The notes under the pieces are model-generated. The model did no database searches, was not told the DNA's origin, and saw only the letters and a program-made list of their open reading frames with translations. 64,000 nucleotides of DNA from Corynebacterium sp. P4-C1 (lineage in GTDB: Bacteria; Actinomycetota; Actinomycetes; Mycobacteriales; Mycobacteriaceae). The stretch is from positions 1,426,001 to 1,490,000 of the forward strand of contig NZ_CP129966.1 of assembly GCF_030503595.1 (NCBI RefSeq). The letters are read 5' to 3'. Below are positions 41,690 to 50,113 of the stretch, one piece after another (the stretch's first letter is position 1; the number at the start of each line of letters is the position of its first letter). A program made the translations under genes and the position numbers.

Positions 41690-41707
41690 CTCCTCCCACG
41701 GGAGGAG
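41690..41707. promoter_or_regulatory. palindromic operator between the kinase gene and menE
   Basis: CTCCTCCCACGGGAGGAG, 8-bp arms with a 2-nt centre. The centre is 43.5 nt upstream of the predicted kinase start site (41655) and 34.5 nt upstream of the predicted menE start (41733), covering the menE -35 position. Nearly identical to the site at 39835-39850. Confidence 0.65.
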
Positions 41708-41732
41708 ACTGGCCCGCGCTAATATGACGCGC

Positions 41733-42866
41733 GTGCCGAACATGCTCGAACTGCTCCCCGTCGACCTTGCCGACCCGCTGGCAATCATGCCGGACTTGGA
41801 AGCCGCGATCGCCGGCCAGTGCGCGGTGCTTCCGGTGCCGAAGGCCGACAGACACCGTGCGGAAACGCTGCGCACCACGATGCGGGCCGGGCAGCCCATC
41901 GATGATTCCGTCGCGGTCGTTGTTGCCACCTCGGGCTCCACCGGCACGCCAAAGGGCGCGGAGCTCACCCCGTTGAACCTTGTGGCCAGCGCCGACGCCA
42001 CGCACCAGTTCCTCGGTGGGCCGGGCCAGTGGCTGCTGGCGATGCCGGCGCACCACATCGCGGGCCTGCAAGTGTTGGTGCGCAGCATGGTCGCCGGTGT
42101 CGAACCCGCCTTCGTCGACCTCACCAGAGGCTTCAGCACCGGTGAATTCGCGACACGCGCCGACGAGCTCGCCGCCACAGACGAACGCATGTACACGGCC
42201 CTGACTCCGATGCAGCTCAACAAGGCAATGAGCACACTCGCCGGAATTGAAGCGCTTCGCCTTTTCAGCGCAGTGCTCGTCGGTGGCGGGCGTATCAACC
42301 CGAAAATGCTCGACTCCGCATCGAAACTCCGGATCAACGTAGTGACCACATACGGCTCCTCCGAGACCTCCGGCGGCTGCGTCTACAACGGCACTCCCCT
42401 GGCTGGCGCGAAGGTGCGCGTGGTGGGCGACGAGGGCCGGATCCACCTCAGCGGCCCCATGGTCGCCCGGGGCTACCGCAATATTCCGGACCATCCCGCC
42501 TTCGCCGAAGAAGGGTGGTACGCCACCTCCGATGCTGGTGAGCTGGACAACGGTGTTTTACGCGTCACCGGCCGCCTCGACAACATCATCGAAACCGGTG
42601 GCCTGAAGCTCCAGCCGGAAGTCCTCGAAGAGTTCATGCTCTCTCTCGGTGGCATCACCGCCGCCTGCGTGGTGGGCGTTCCCGACGAGCGCCTCGGCCA
42701 GCGGATCTGCGCCGCCTACTCCGGGTCCGCCGCCGTCAGCGACCTCATGGAAGCCTTCGACGACCTGCCCCGCTGGCAGATTCCGAAGGACGTGCGCCAT
42801 GTCAGGGAGATGCCCGTCACCGGTCCCGGCAAGGTGGACCGAATCGCGGTGCGCGAGTTGTTCTGA
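41733..42866 (+). CDS. menE: o-succinylbenzoate-CoA ligase
   Basis: 377 residues from GTG 41733, 7 nt after a strong -10 TAATAT (41720-41725); an ATG three codons later is the alternative. ANL-family enzyme activating OSB. P-loop VVVATSGSTGTPKGAELT, A5 TTYGSSETSGGCVYN, A8 hinge YATSDAGELDNGVLRVTGRLDN (split) and catalytic Lys near the end in TGPGKVDRIAVREL. Shorter than E. coli MenE, as usual in actinobacteria. Probably leaderless and possibly affected by the palindrome over its -35. Confidence 0.93.
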   Translation: MPNMLELLPVDLADPLAIMPDLEAAIAGQCAVLPVPKADRHRAETLRTTMRAGQPIDDSVAVVVATSGSTGTPKGAELTPLNLVASADATHQFLGGPGQWLLAMPAHHIAGLQVLVRSMVAGVEPAFVDLTRGFSTGEFATRADELAATDERMYTALTPMQLNKAMSTLAGIEALRLFSAVLVGGGRINPKMLDSASKLRINVVTTYGSSETSGGCVYNGTPLAGAKVRVVGDEGRIHLSGPMVARGYRNIPDHPAFAEEGWYATSDAGELDNGVLRVTGRLDNIIETGGLKLQPEVLEEFMLSLGGITAACVVGVPDERLGQRICAAYSGSAAVSDLMEAFDDLPRWQIPKDVRHVREMPVTGPGKVDRIAVRELF

Positions 42867-42928
42867 ACATCAAGTTGGCCCTGAGCATCACGTTGACCGC
42901 GCCACCGATTCGTTGGTGCTCACCCACA

Positions 42929-43030
42929 GGTGAATCTGTTTGTGTTCGGTGCCTTTCACGCCGATACCCAAAACTGCCCTACCAGTGCTTATAAAGCTTC
43001 AGGCATACGGAAAATGCAAACAGATTCACC
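42929..43030. repeat. 102-bp intergenic element with 14-bp terminal inverted repeats
   Basis: Perfect arms GGTGAATCTGTTTG (42929-42942) and CAAACAGATTCACC (43017-43030) enclose 74 nt that are AT-richer than the surroundings. It lies between the convergent menE and glycosyltransferase genes in a 272-nt gap with no gene. It could be a small MITE-like element or a long bidirectional terminator. The remaining gap sequence contains GGCGGTCCG repeats. Confidence 0.6.
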
Positions 43031-43138
43031 GGTTGGTCCGAACCAAGTAATCCGGGCCCCGGTTTGTTGGCGGTCCGGGCGGTCGGTGGGCGGTCCGAGC
43101 GATCTGAGACCCCAGTCGGCGGGGCGGTTCGTCGAGCT

Positions 43139-44026
43139 CTACTCCACAGGAACGGAAGCCTGGAGAGTCTCCACATCCTCTTGGGCGTAGGTCGCCGAGA
43201 TCTGCACGTCGTTGCCGCCGCGCCAGTGGTTGTGGTGCACGAGCGCCTCGCGCTGGCTGGCCGGGATGACGGAGAACTCGCGCGGGTGCGGGTAGACCTG
43301 GCGCACGAGGTGGCCGGAGCGCAGCGCGCAGTGGTTGAGCCATACGTCGTCGGCGCGCGGGGCTTTGTCTTGGAAGCTGGTGCCCAGACCGGCGACGTAA
43401 TCGACCATCGACGCCGGGTACGCCACACCAGACACTCCTGTGGCGAAGTGGCGTGGCGACGGTGCCGTTGAACGCGTCGCCTTCCACTCCTTGTAAGGGC
43501 GCATGCCGCCAGCGTCGAGGGTGATCGTGTGGGCCCGGTACGCGACCACGCAGTCGGGGTCCGCATCGGCGGAATTCACTAGTTTCTCGGCGAACCAGCG
43601 CGGGTACATCATGTCGTCGTCGACGGTGATGACGCGGGTGCCCGTCCCGGCGAATTCCTGGAATGTGCCGTAGTACTTCGTGTGCGGTCCGTATTTGCCG
43701 TCGGAGCAGCGGATGGTCAGGCCGCGTTCCTGCAGGCGGTGCAGCCCCTTCGGCCATGTGCCGTGGTAGTCCTCCTCGTCGAGCCACAGGATCACCGGCA
43801 GGCGGCGGCTGCCGACGAGGAGGGAAGCGATGCAGTAGACGGAGGTGGACAGGCGCTTGCCGTGGGTGGTCAAGGAGATGACTGTGTTGTGGCCGCCGTC
43901 CTCACCGGCTTGGCCCAGTTCAGGAAACGACAGCCGCCGTGCGCGGGTAGCCAAAAGCAAGGCCGGCTGGCGGGCGAGCGTTCCGGCAGTATGCAACACC
44001 TGGCGGACGGCATAGTCGATCCACAT
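43139..44026 (-). CDS. glycosyltransferase (GT-A type, family not resolved)
   Basis: 295 residues, ATG 8 nt after -10 TAAAGT (44035-44040). NTVISLTTHGKRLSTSVYCIASLL at the N-terminus of the fold, LPVILWLDEEDY, then the metal-binding VITVDDDMMYPRWFAEKL (DxD) and RADDVWLNHCALRSG as an acid/base-like block. No signal peptide; the first helix may be membrane-associated. It resembles polysaccharide glycosyltransferases acting on cell-wall or capsule glycans. Acceptor unknown. Divergent from menA. Confidence 0.75.
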   Translation of the reverse strand: MWIDYAVRQVLHTAGTLARQPALLLATRARRLSFPELGQAGEDGGHNTVISLTTHGKRLSTSVYCIASLLVGSRRLPVILWLDEEDYHGTWPKGLHRLQERGLTIRCSDGKYGPHTKYYGTFQEFAGTGTRVITVDDDMMYPRWFAEKLVNSADADPDCVVAYRAHTITLDAGGMRPYKEWKATRSTAPSPRHFATGVSGVAYPASMVDYVAGLGTSFQDKAPRADDVWLNHCALRSGHLVRQVYPHPREFSVIPASQREALVHHNHWRGGNDVQISATYAQEDVETLQASVPVE

Positions 44027-44084
44027 GAAGCGTTACTTTAGTCGAGCTTCACGTTTTCGAAGCTTTGAGTGCATCATGGTGTGT

Positions 44085-45128
44085 ATGAGCGCGAGTGACG
44101 AATCGACCCCGACCCCCGGAGAATCCAGCGACAACGACGGCGTGAACAGCGCCGACACCCGCGCGGAAACTGCTCCCGGCGGGGCTACCGCGAAGGACTG
44201 GTGGGAGGCCGCCCGCCCCCACACATGGTTCAATGCCGCTGCCCCGGTGATCGTGGGCACGGGTGCGGCCGCCTTCGAATTCTGGTGCAGTATCCCGCTG
44301 GCTGTCCTCGCGTTGATCGTGGCCATGGGCATGATCATCGGCGTCAACTACGCCAATGACTATTCCGACGGTATCCGCGGCACCGACGACGAGCGCACCG
44401 GTCCGACCCGTCTGACGGCCTCCGGTCTGGCCCGCCCGGAGCAGGTGAAGCTGGCGGCGTTCCTCTCCTTCGGGGTCGCCGCCTTGGCCGGGTTGCTGCT
44501 GGCCGCGGTGAGTGCACCGTGGCTGATCCTTGTGGGTGCGGCGTGCATTCTCGCCGCGTGGTTCTACACGGGCGGGAAGAACCCGTACGGCTACCGGGGT
44601 TTCGGGGAGTTGTCCGTTTTCGTGTTCTTCGGTCTCGTCGCTGTCTTGGGCACCCAGTACACACAGGCAGGCACTATTTCGTGGGTGGGCCTCGGCTGCG
44701 CTGTATCGGTTGGCGCGATCTCCGCGGCGATCAATCTAGCGAACAATATCCGCGATATTCCCACCGATGCCGAGGCCGGTAAACGCACGCTCGCCGTGAT
44801 GCTTGGCGACGAACGCGCCCGCCGCCTCTTCACCGTGCTCACCCTCACGCCGTTCGTGATCACGGTGTTCATCGGTGCCGCCTACGCACCCACGCTGTTG
44901 GCGCTCGCCGCGTTGCCGCTGGCGCTCAGCTCGGTGCTGAAGGTGCGGCGCGGCGCGGCTGGCGCCGATCTCATTCCCGTGCTGGGCTCCAACGGCCGGG
45001 CATTGCTGATCTGGGCTGTCATCATGGCCGGGGCCCTGATCGCGGGTTCACCGTTCCTCACTCTGGGCGATGCGGTGCCGTACAGCGATTTCGGCTGGAC
45101 CATGTACGTCCCCGACGCGATGATGTAG
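44085..45128 (+). CDS. menA: 1,4-dihydroxy-2-naphthoate polyprenyltransferase
   Basis: 347 residues from ATG 44085 (MSASDESTPTPGESS); a longer frame exists but overlaps the divergent promoter. UbiA-family membrane enzyme joining DHNA to the polyprenyl tail. First Asp-rich motif NYANDYSDGIRGTD, second NLANNIRDIPTDAEAGKRTL, about eight helices. A polar N-terminal tail of ~35 residues precedes WWEAARPHTWFNA. Its substrate comes from the MenB pathway and the grcC1 product. Confidence 0.94.
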   Translation: MSASDESTPTPGESSDNDGVNSADTRAETAPGGATAKDWWEAARPHTWFNAAAPVIVGTGAAAFEFWCSIPLAVLALIVAMGMIIGVNYANDYSDGIRGTDDERTGPTRLTASGLARPEQVKLAAFLSFGVAALAGLLLAAVSAPWLILVGAACILAAWFYTGGKNPYGYRGFGELSVFVFFGLVAVLGTQYTQAGTISWVGLGCAVSVGAISAAINLANNIRDIPTDAEAGKRTLAVMLGDERARRLFTVLTLTPFVITVFIGAAYAPTLLALAALPLALSSVLKVRRGAAGADLIPVLGSNGRALLIWAVIMAGALIAGSPFLTLGDAVPYSDFGWTMYVPDAMM

Positions 45129-45138
45129 AGCTAGTCCT

Positions 45139-46080
45139 GTGCTTGATGTCCTGACCGGCTTCGCCATCATCTTCGTCGTCATCGGCGCGGGCTATGTGCT
45201 CGCCCACCGCGGTGTGATCGGTGAAGGCGAGCAACGCCTGATGTTCAACCGCGTCGCCTATTGGGTGGCGTCGCCGTCCCTGCTGTTCACCACGGTGGCG
45301 GAGTCCGACACGTCGACATTCCTCTCCCCCGTCGTCGGCGTGGTCTTTGCAGCCACTGCGGTGACGATGGCGGTGTTCTGGATCATCTCCGCGGTGTTCT
45401 TCAGAGCGGATGTGCCGACGCGGATGGCGGGGGCGGCGTCGGCAAGCTATTTCAACTCGGTGAATATCGGCCTTCCGATCGCGGTATACGTCATCGGCGA
45501 CGCGACGTATGTGGCGCCGGTGCTGCTGATGCAGATGGTGATCGTCTCCCCCATCGTCATCGGCGGCTTGGACGTCAACCCGGATTCCCGCGAATCACGC
45601 GCCCAGAACGCGCTCAAGGCGGTGAAATCGGGACTGACGGCACCGGTGGTCGTCGCCCCGCTGATCGGCCTGGTCATCTCCGCGGCGGGATGGACGGTGC
45701 CTGCCCCGGTGATGGAGCCGCTGGAGATCCTCGGCGGGGCATCCATCCCGATGATCCTCATGAGCTTCGGTGCCAGTCTGCGCGGCGGCGGGGTGCTCGC
45801 TGAAGGGCCCGACCGTCCCGCGACGATCACGGCATCCGCACTGAAGCTGACCTTCATGCCCGCTGCAGCGTGGGTGCTGGGGCTGCTCGCGGGGCTCGAC
45901 GGTACGGCTCTCTACGCGGCGGTGATCCTGTCGGCTCTGCCCACGGCGCAGAACGTGTACAACTACACGGCGAACTACCGCGCGGGCGAGACGGTGGCCC
46001 GCGACACCGTCTTCATCACCACATTCGCGTCCCTGCCCGCGATGATCGCCATCGCGCTGCTGTTCGGCAAAGGGTTCTAG
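45139..46080 (+). CDS. AEC-family permease (auxin efflux carrier-like)
   Basis: 313 residues from GTG 45139, 10 nt after menA. Ten predicted helices in two five-helix halves; family blocks NRVAYWVASPSLLFTTVAE, YFNSVNIGLPIAVYVIGD and ALPTAQNVYNYTANYRAGE. Bacterial AEC members move small organic acids such as malate. No specific substrate can be inferred. Probable read-through from menA. Confidence 0.85.
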   Translation: MLDVLTGFAIIFVVIGAGYVLAHRGVIGEGEQRLMFNRVAYWVASPSLLFTTVAESDTSTFLSPVVGVVFAATAVTMAVFWIISAVFFRADVPTRMAGAASASYFNSVNIGLPIAVYVIGDATYVAPVLLMQMVIVSPIVIGGLDVNPDSRESRAQNALKAVKSGLTAPVVVAPLIGLVISAAGWTVPAPVMEPLEILGGASIPMILMSFGASLRGGGVLAEGPDRPATITASALKLTFMPAAAWVLGLLAGLDGTALYAAVILSALPTAQNVYNYTANYRAGETVARDTVFITTFASLPAMIAIALLFGKGF

Positions 46081-46083
46081 GGC

Positions 46084-46443
46084 TCACCGGTCGGCGAGCT
46101 CGTCGTTGACCCACTGCTTCCGGGCCCGGCGCTGCTCGTTCCACGTCGCCATGGCCTCCGTGGCGGCCACACGGTGCTTCGAGAAGATCAGCATGGACAG
46201 AGGGAACGCCACGATCAAGGCCAGGAGGGCGGACATGACGAGGGGGACGGGTGCGCCGATAAGCACGGCGATTGCTTGAATCACGACCGTGAGAACGATA
46301 AAGAGGCCAAGGCGCAGCCCGCCGTATACCAGCGCGGCGCGGTTGGCCCGCTTGCGCGCGCCCGCGTCCAGTGCGGGGGCGCTGTTGTCTCCCGGCGTCC
46401 GGCCGGGCTCACGGCTTGTCTGGGGTGCTGCTGGGTCCGTCAC
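46084..46443 (-). CDS. DUF4229 membrane protein
   Basis: 119 residues from GTG 46443, 8 nt after -10 TACGCT (46452-46457); upstream in-frame codons (RTRRIRRPIPSRYW) look non-coding. Two adjacent helices (LRLGLFIVLTVVIQAIAVLIG, LVMSALLALIVAFPLSMLIF), a polar N-terminus and a basic C-terminal tail (RVAATEAMATWNEQRRARKQW) match DUF4229. Converges with the AEC gene (3 nt between stops). Function unknown. Confidence 0.78.
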   Translation of the reverse strand: MTDPAAPQTSREPGRTPGDNSAPALDAGARKRANRAALVYGGLRLGLFIVLTVVIQAIAVLIGAPVPLVMSALLALIVAFPLSMLIFSKHRVAATEAMATWNEQRRARKQWVNDELADR

Positions 46444-46498
46444 GGTTGTAGAGCGTACCCGGCTCAAAGGGCCGCAGGCGAACCAGTATCGTGAAGGT

Positions 46499-46825
46499 AT
46501 GGGACGCCTTATCCTTCTTGTTCTCATCATCGTCGCAGTGTGGTTGCTGTGGCGCGCGTTCGGGCCGGGAAGCAGCGAGCGCTACGGCTCACTCCGCCCC
46601 GACAAGAGCCAGCAGCAGACCCCGGTGATCAAGGGACCGGACGATGACGAGGAATTCCTCTGGAATATCGAGAAAAACCGCTTCAAGGAGCGACGCGCGA
46701 AGGAAGAGGCCGAACGCAAAGCGCGCGAGGAGGAAGAGCGCCGTTTGCGGCGCGAGCGCGGAAACCGGCCCGGTAACGGCGACGGCAGTGCCGGACCGGA
46801 CGCACCAGGTACCCCCAGCACCTAG
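46499..46825 (+). CDS. small membrane-anchored coiled-coil protein
   Basis: 108 residues from ATG 46499, 6 nt after TATCGT (46487-46492); the frame extends further upstream but overlaps the divergent gene. One N-terminal helix (LILLVLIIVAVWLLWRAF), then a charged tail with FLWNIEKNRFKERRAKEEAE and an Arg/Glu-rich coiled coil. Divergent from the DUF4229 gene. No known family recognised. Confidence 0.65.
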   Translation: MGRLILLVLIIVAVWLLWRAFGPGSSERYGSLRPDKSQQQTPVIKGPDDDEEFLWNIEKNRFKERRAKEEAERKAREEEERRLRRERGNRPGNGDGSAGPDAPGTPST

Positions 46826-46870
46826 AAACACCGGGCACCTACCCCCGTAGCCCCCGCTGAGGCCGAGGGG

Positions 46871-47131
46871 TCAGTCTTGCGTGTCGAGGGTTTCCACCCA
46901 CTCAATGCTCAGGCCGAGCGCCTCAGCGACAGCCGCGACTTTCTCCCAGCGCACACCGGCACCGCCGTGCTCGATGGTGTGCAGGGTGGAGCGGGACACA
47001 CCGGCCGTGGCGGCGACTTCCTGCTGGAGGCGGCCCGCCTCGCGGCGGCGCTGCGCTAGGGCCTCGCCGAGCTTGATCAGGACGGGGATGTCGCTTGCCG
47101 GTTTGCCGAGCTTTTTCCGGGGTGAAGGCAC
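46871..47131 (-). CDS. XRE-family transcriptional regulator
   Basis: 86 residues from a GTG with GGAG 8 nt upstream. Helix-turn-helix LGEALAQRRREAGRLQQEVA, TAGVSRSTLHTIEHGG. Small standalone Cro/C1-type DNA-binding protein. An 18-bp perfect palindrome sits in the spacer of its predicted promoter, suggesting autorepression. No toxin partner is adjacent, so it is not an obvious antitoxin. Confidence 0.85.
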   Translation of the reverse strand: MPSPRKKLGKPASDIPVLIKLGEALAQRRREAGRLQQEVAATAGVSRSTLHTIEHGGAGVRWEKVAAVAEALGLSIEWVETLDTQD

Positions 47132-47169
47132 CGCACAGACTCCTTCTTATTGAACGTGAGTGTCAATAA

Positions 47170-47199
47170 TTGTTACTACAACACACGTGTGTTGTTCAA
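47170..47199 (-). promoter_or_regulatory. promoter and palindromic operator of the XRE gene
   Basis: -35 TTGAAC (47194-47199), 18-nt spacer, -10 TAACAA (47170-47175). The perfect palindrome ACAACACACGTGTGTTGT (47178-47195) fills the spacer and touches the -35. Binding would block polymerase. Confidence 0.6.
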
Positions 47200-47231
47200 C
47201 CCCGTCAATGCACTATTGAAAGTGCTGGGAA

Positions 47232-48242
47232 TTAGTTCAGGCCGGCGTAGGAGTGCAGACCGGAGGCCACCAGGTTAATGAAGAACAGGTTGAACGCACC
47301 GGTGGCGAAGGCAGCCACGTTGATCCACGCAGCCAACGCGTTGCGCCAGCCCGCCGTCGCGCGGGCGTGCAGGTAGGCGGCGTACAGGATCCAGGTGATC
47401 AGGGCGACGGTCTCCTTCGGGTCCCAGCCCCAGGGGCGGCCCCAGGCCACCTCGCCCCAGATCGCGCCGAGCATGATGCCGATGCCGAAGACCGGCAGGG
47501 TGATAATCGCGGTCTTGTAGGCGTAGGAATCGAGCTTCTTCGCGGTCGGCAGCGGCTTCGCGATGGCACCGAAGAAGCCCTTCTCCTGACCGCGCGGATG
47601 GCGCAGGCGCAGCAGGTACAGCAGGGAGAACATACCGGAGATCAGGCCTAGGGACGCGCCAATAGACACGGTGGAGACGTGGAATGGGTACCAGAAGGAA
47701 CGCAGCGCCGGCACGAGCGGGGCGGCTTCCGCGTACAGCACGGTCGCGTCAAGGAAGATCAGCACAATCACCGGGGCGAGCAGCCACGGCCACATCGTGT
47801 GCCAGCGCTTGGTCTGGATGATCACGGCGGCCACCACCATCGCGATGGCGGTGGTGGTGAGCACGAACTCATACATGTTGCCGTACGGGAAACGGCTGAC
47901 GGCCATACCTCGGGTCACCGTGGCCACCACGTGGAACGCGATCGCGACCCAGATCAGGCCCTGCGCGGCACCCGCCATTTTGCGGGAGCGTTCGCGGGCG
48001 GCGTCGAGCTCAGCGGTGTCGACGCCAGGCTTATCGACATCCGACACCGCCTCCGGCCCACCGTCGCCCACGGCGACGAGCTCGCGGTCCTTGGCCGCCG
48101 CCTTCTGTTCGCGGCGCAAATCGATCACGGCCTGCGTGCGCATGTAGTGGACGCAGGAGAGAACCAGCGCCACGATGTAGACCGCGAAGGCGGTGCGCAG
48201 AGACAGGTCCGACACTTGGGCCAGGGAGGTATTGACATCCAT
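47232..48242 (-). CDS. ccsB: cytochrome c biogenesis protein CcsB (CcsA/ResC type)
   Basis: 336 residues, ATG 7 nt after -10 TACCGT (48250-48255). System II haem handling and ligation protein. About eight helices, with the WWD haem motif WGRPWGWDPKE and flanking conserved His (PFHVSTVSIGASLG, LHARATAGWRN). A cytoplasmic insertion of ~60 residues after helix 1 carries the repeat 10-mer (VDKPG). Works with ResB. Last gene of the ccs cluster; has its own predicted promoter. Confidence 0.93.
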   Translation of the reverse strand: MDVNTSLAQVSDLSLRTAFAVYIVALVLSCVHYMRTQAVIDLRREQKAAAKDRELVAVGDGGPEAVSDVDKPGVDTAELDAARERSRKMAGAAQGLIWVAIAFHVVATVTRGMAVSRFPYGNMYEFVLTTTAIAMVVAAVIIQTKRWHTMWPWLLAPVIVLIFLDATVLYAEAAPLVPALRSFWYPFHVSTVSIGASLGLISGMFSLLYLLRLRHPRGQEKGFFGAIAKPLPTAKKLDSYAYKTAIITLPVFGIGIMLGAIWGEVAWGRPWGWDPKETVALITWILYAAYLHARATAGWRNALAAWINVAAFATGAFNLFFINLVASGLHSYAGLN

Positions 48243-48349
48243 GGAGGTTACGGTACTCCACGTCGCCTACACGACCAAGGATTTCGCTGGTCAGCAAGCT
48301 CTAACGGGGGTGAAAACCCAGCTCATCCGCTAAGGGCGGGAGGTTGCGG

Positions 48350-50080
48350 CTAGTGCCATTCCTCTTCGTCGTCATCGTCTTCTTCGTAGTTGTCCCCTCC
48401 GACATCGATGCCGGCCCCTTCGGCGCCGGAATCCACGCTGGAGCCGGAACGGCCGTGGAGGATTTCGTCGACCACGTCGTCGAATTCGCTGCCCCACCCG
48501 GCCCGGTCGGTGCGGGCCAGGCCGGCGATCTCCAGGGTCGTCCCGCCGGTCTCGGTGTCCGGTGTGAAGCGGACCCAGATGCGGCGGCGCTTAATCAGCA
48601 GTGATCCGACGAGGGAACCGAGCATGGCCACGGTGGCCACCAGGGCCCAGAGCTGCGTCGGGTCGCGGGAGATCTGGTAGTTGGCGTACTCGGCGGCGCC
48701 GTCGAAACGCACCTTGACCACCTCGTCCTGACCGTCAAGACCCTTCACCCCGGTAGGCACTTCCACTTCTTCCCCGGCGGCCAAGTGCACGCGGTCAGCG
48801 CGCTCCAGCTGGCCGTTGGCGATGAGTGTCTGGTCGAGCGCGAAGAAATTCTGCGGGCGGCCCGTGTCAAGACCCGCGTCGCCGACATAAACATCGAGGG
48901 AGACCGCCGGGTCATTCATCGACGGGAACGCCGACTGCAGCATGTCGCCGTTCGGGCCAGTCCACTGCGCTGTCGGGGCGAAGACACCCTCGAGGGCCAG
49001 CTGGTGCTTGCGGCGCTCACCGAGGTCCGGGTACATGCCCGCCGGCGGGTCGAAGCGCATCACGCCGTTGGACAGGAAGAAAGTCAGGTCCGTCGGGCGG
49101 TACTGCACCATCTGGGTGCGGGTCTCCCCGTTCGGCCACGTGACGGTGATCTGCGGCGCAAAGCCGTGGCCTTGCAGGTAGACACGGTCGCCGCCGATAC
49201 GCAGCGGGTGGTTGACCCGCAGCGTGTACTCGTCCCAGCTGGCCGGGTCGGAGGTCATTTTCTTCTCGTCCGCATAGGCGACCTTTGAGGAGAAGGAGTC
49301 CGCTTGGCCGTTCTGCAGGTAGTTGGCGGTGAAATTCTCGGAGATGAAGCAGAAGGGGGTGAGCCCGGTGCCGTCGAAAAGCGGGCCGGCGCGGAAGGTG
49401 TCGAAGTTCGCGGGCGAGGTGTTGCAGAATTCGCGCGACTGCTCGACCGGCACGGCATATTCCGACTCCGAGTTGGTGACCACGATGACCTGGCCTTCGT
49501 AGAAGACCATGCGGCCGTAGGCGAAGATCGCGATGAGGGCCACGATGGAGATGTGGAACAGCAGGTTCGCCAGCTCGCGTGCGTAGCCGCGCTCAGCGGA
49601 GATCGACAGCACCCCGGCGCGGTCCTCTTCCGGCTTGTAGTGGGCAACACGCCATTTGCGCAGGGTGCGCTCGGTGCGGGCGGTTGCTTCCTCCACGCTC
49701 ATCCCCGTGGTCGCGGAGGCGTGGTGCGGCATGCGGTGCAGGTACTTCGGCGCACGCGTCGGTTTGGCGTTGTAGGCCTTGTAGTGGTCGACGGAGCGCG
49801 GAATGATGCAGCCGACCAGGGAGATGACCAGCAAGGTCAGCAGGGCGACGAAGACGGGGGACGAGAAGACGTCGAAAAGCATGAGCTTGTCGTAGATATT
49901 GCCCATGACTGGATTGGCGTCGAGGTACTCGTTGACCTGGCTCTCACTGATCTCGCGCTGCGGGAGCAGGGCTCCCGGAACAGCGATGAGCGCGAGCAGG
50001 AACAGCAGCATCAGCGCGGTGCGCATGCTGGTCAACCAGTGCCAGAGTTTCTTCGCCCACGTCGTCGCGGTGTTAAGCAT
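48350..50080 (-). CDS. resB: cytochrome c biogenesis protein ResB
   Basis: 576 residues. System II partner of CcsB that presents haem and apocytochrome. Three N-terminal helices (LWHWLTSMRTALMLLFLLALI, SPVFVALLTLLVISLVGCIIP, and one near residue 185), a large external domain (residues ~210-490) and a final helix (TQLWALVATVAMLGSLVGSLL). The C-terminus is an acidic tail (YEEDDDDEEEW). Follows ccdA after 33 nt. Confidence 0.92.
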   Translation of the reverse strand: MLNTATTWAKKLWHWLTSMRTALMLLFLLALIAVPGALLPQREISESQVNEYLDANPVMGNIYDKLMLFDVFSSPVFVALLTLLVISLVGCIIPRSVDHYKAYNAKPTRAPKYLHRMPHHASATTGMSVEEATARTERTLRKWRVAHYKPEEDRAGVLSISAERGYARELANLLFHISIVALIAIFAYGRMVFYEGQVIVVTNSESEYAVPVEQSREFCNTSPANFDTFRAGPLFDGTGLTPFCFISENFTANYLQNGQADSFSSKVAYADEKKMTSDPASWDEYTLRVNHPLRIGGDRVYLQGHGFAPQITVTWPNGETRTQMVQYRPTDLTFFLSNGVMRFDPPAGMYPDLGERRKHQLALEGVFAPTAQWTGPNGDMLQSAFPSMNDPAVSLDVYVGDAGLDTGRPQNFFALDQTLIANGQLERADRVHLAAGEEVEVPTGVKGLDGQDEVVKVRFDGAAEYANYQISRDPTQLWALVATVAMLGSLVGSLLIKRRRIWVRFTPDTETGGTTLEIAGLARTDRAGWGSEFDDVVDEILHGRSGSSVDSGAEGAGIDVGGDNYEEDDDDEEEWH

Positions 50081-50113
50081 GTCGTTTCCGAATCATATTC
50101 GCGTCCGTTACAA

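Noticed and set aside
46871..47131. XRE protein as an antitoxin
   Set aside because: No small toxin-like gene is adjacent on the same strand; neighbours are ccsB and an unrelated membrane protein.
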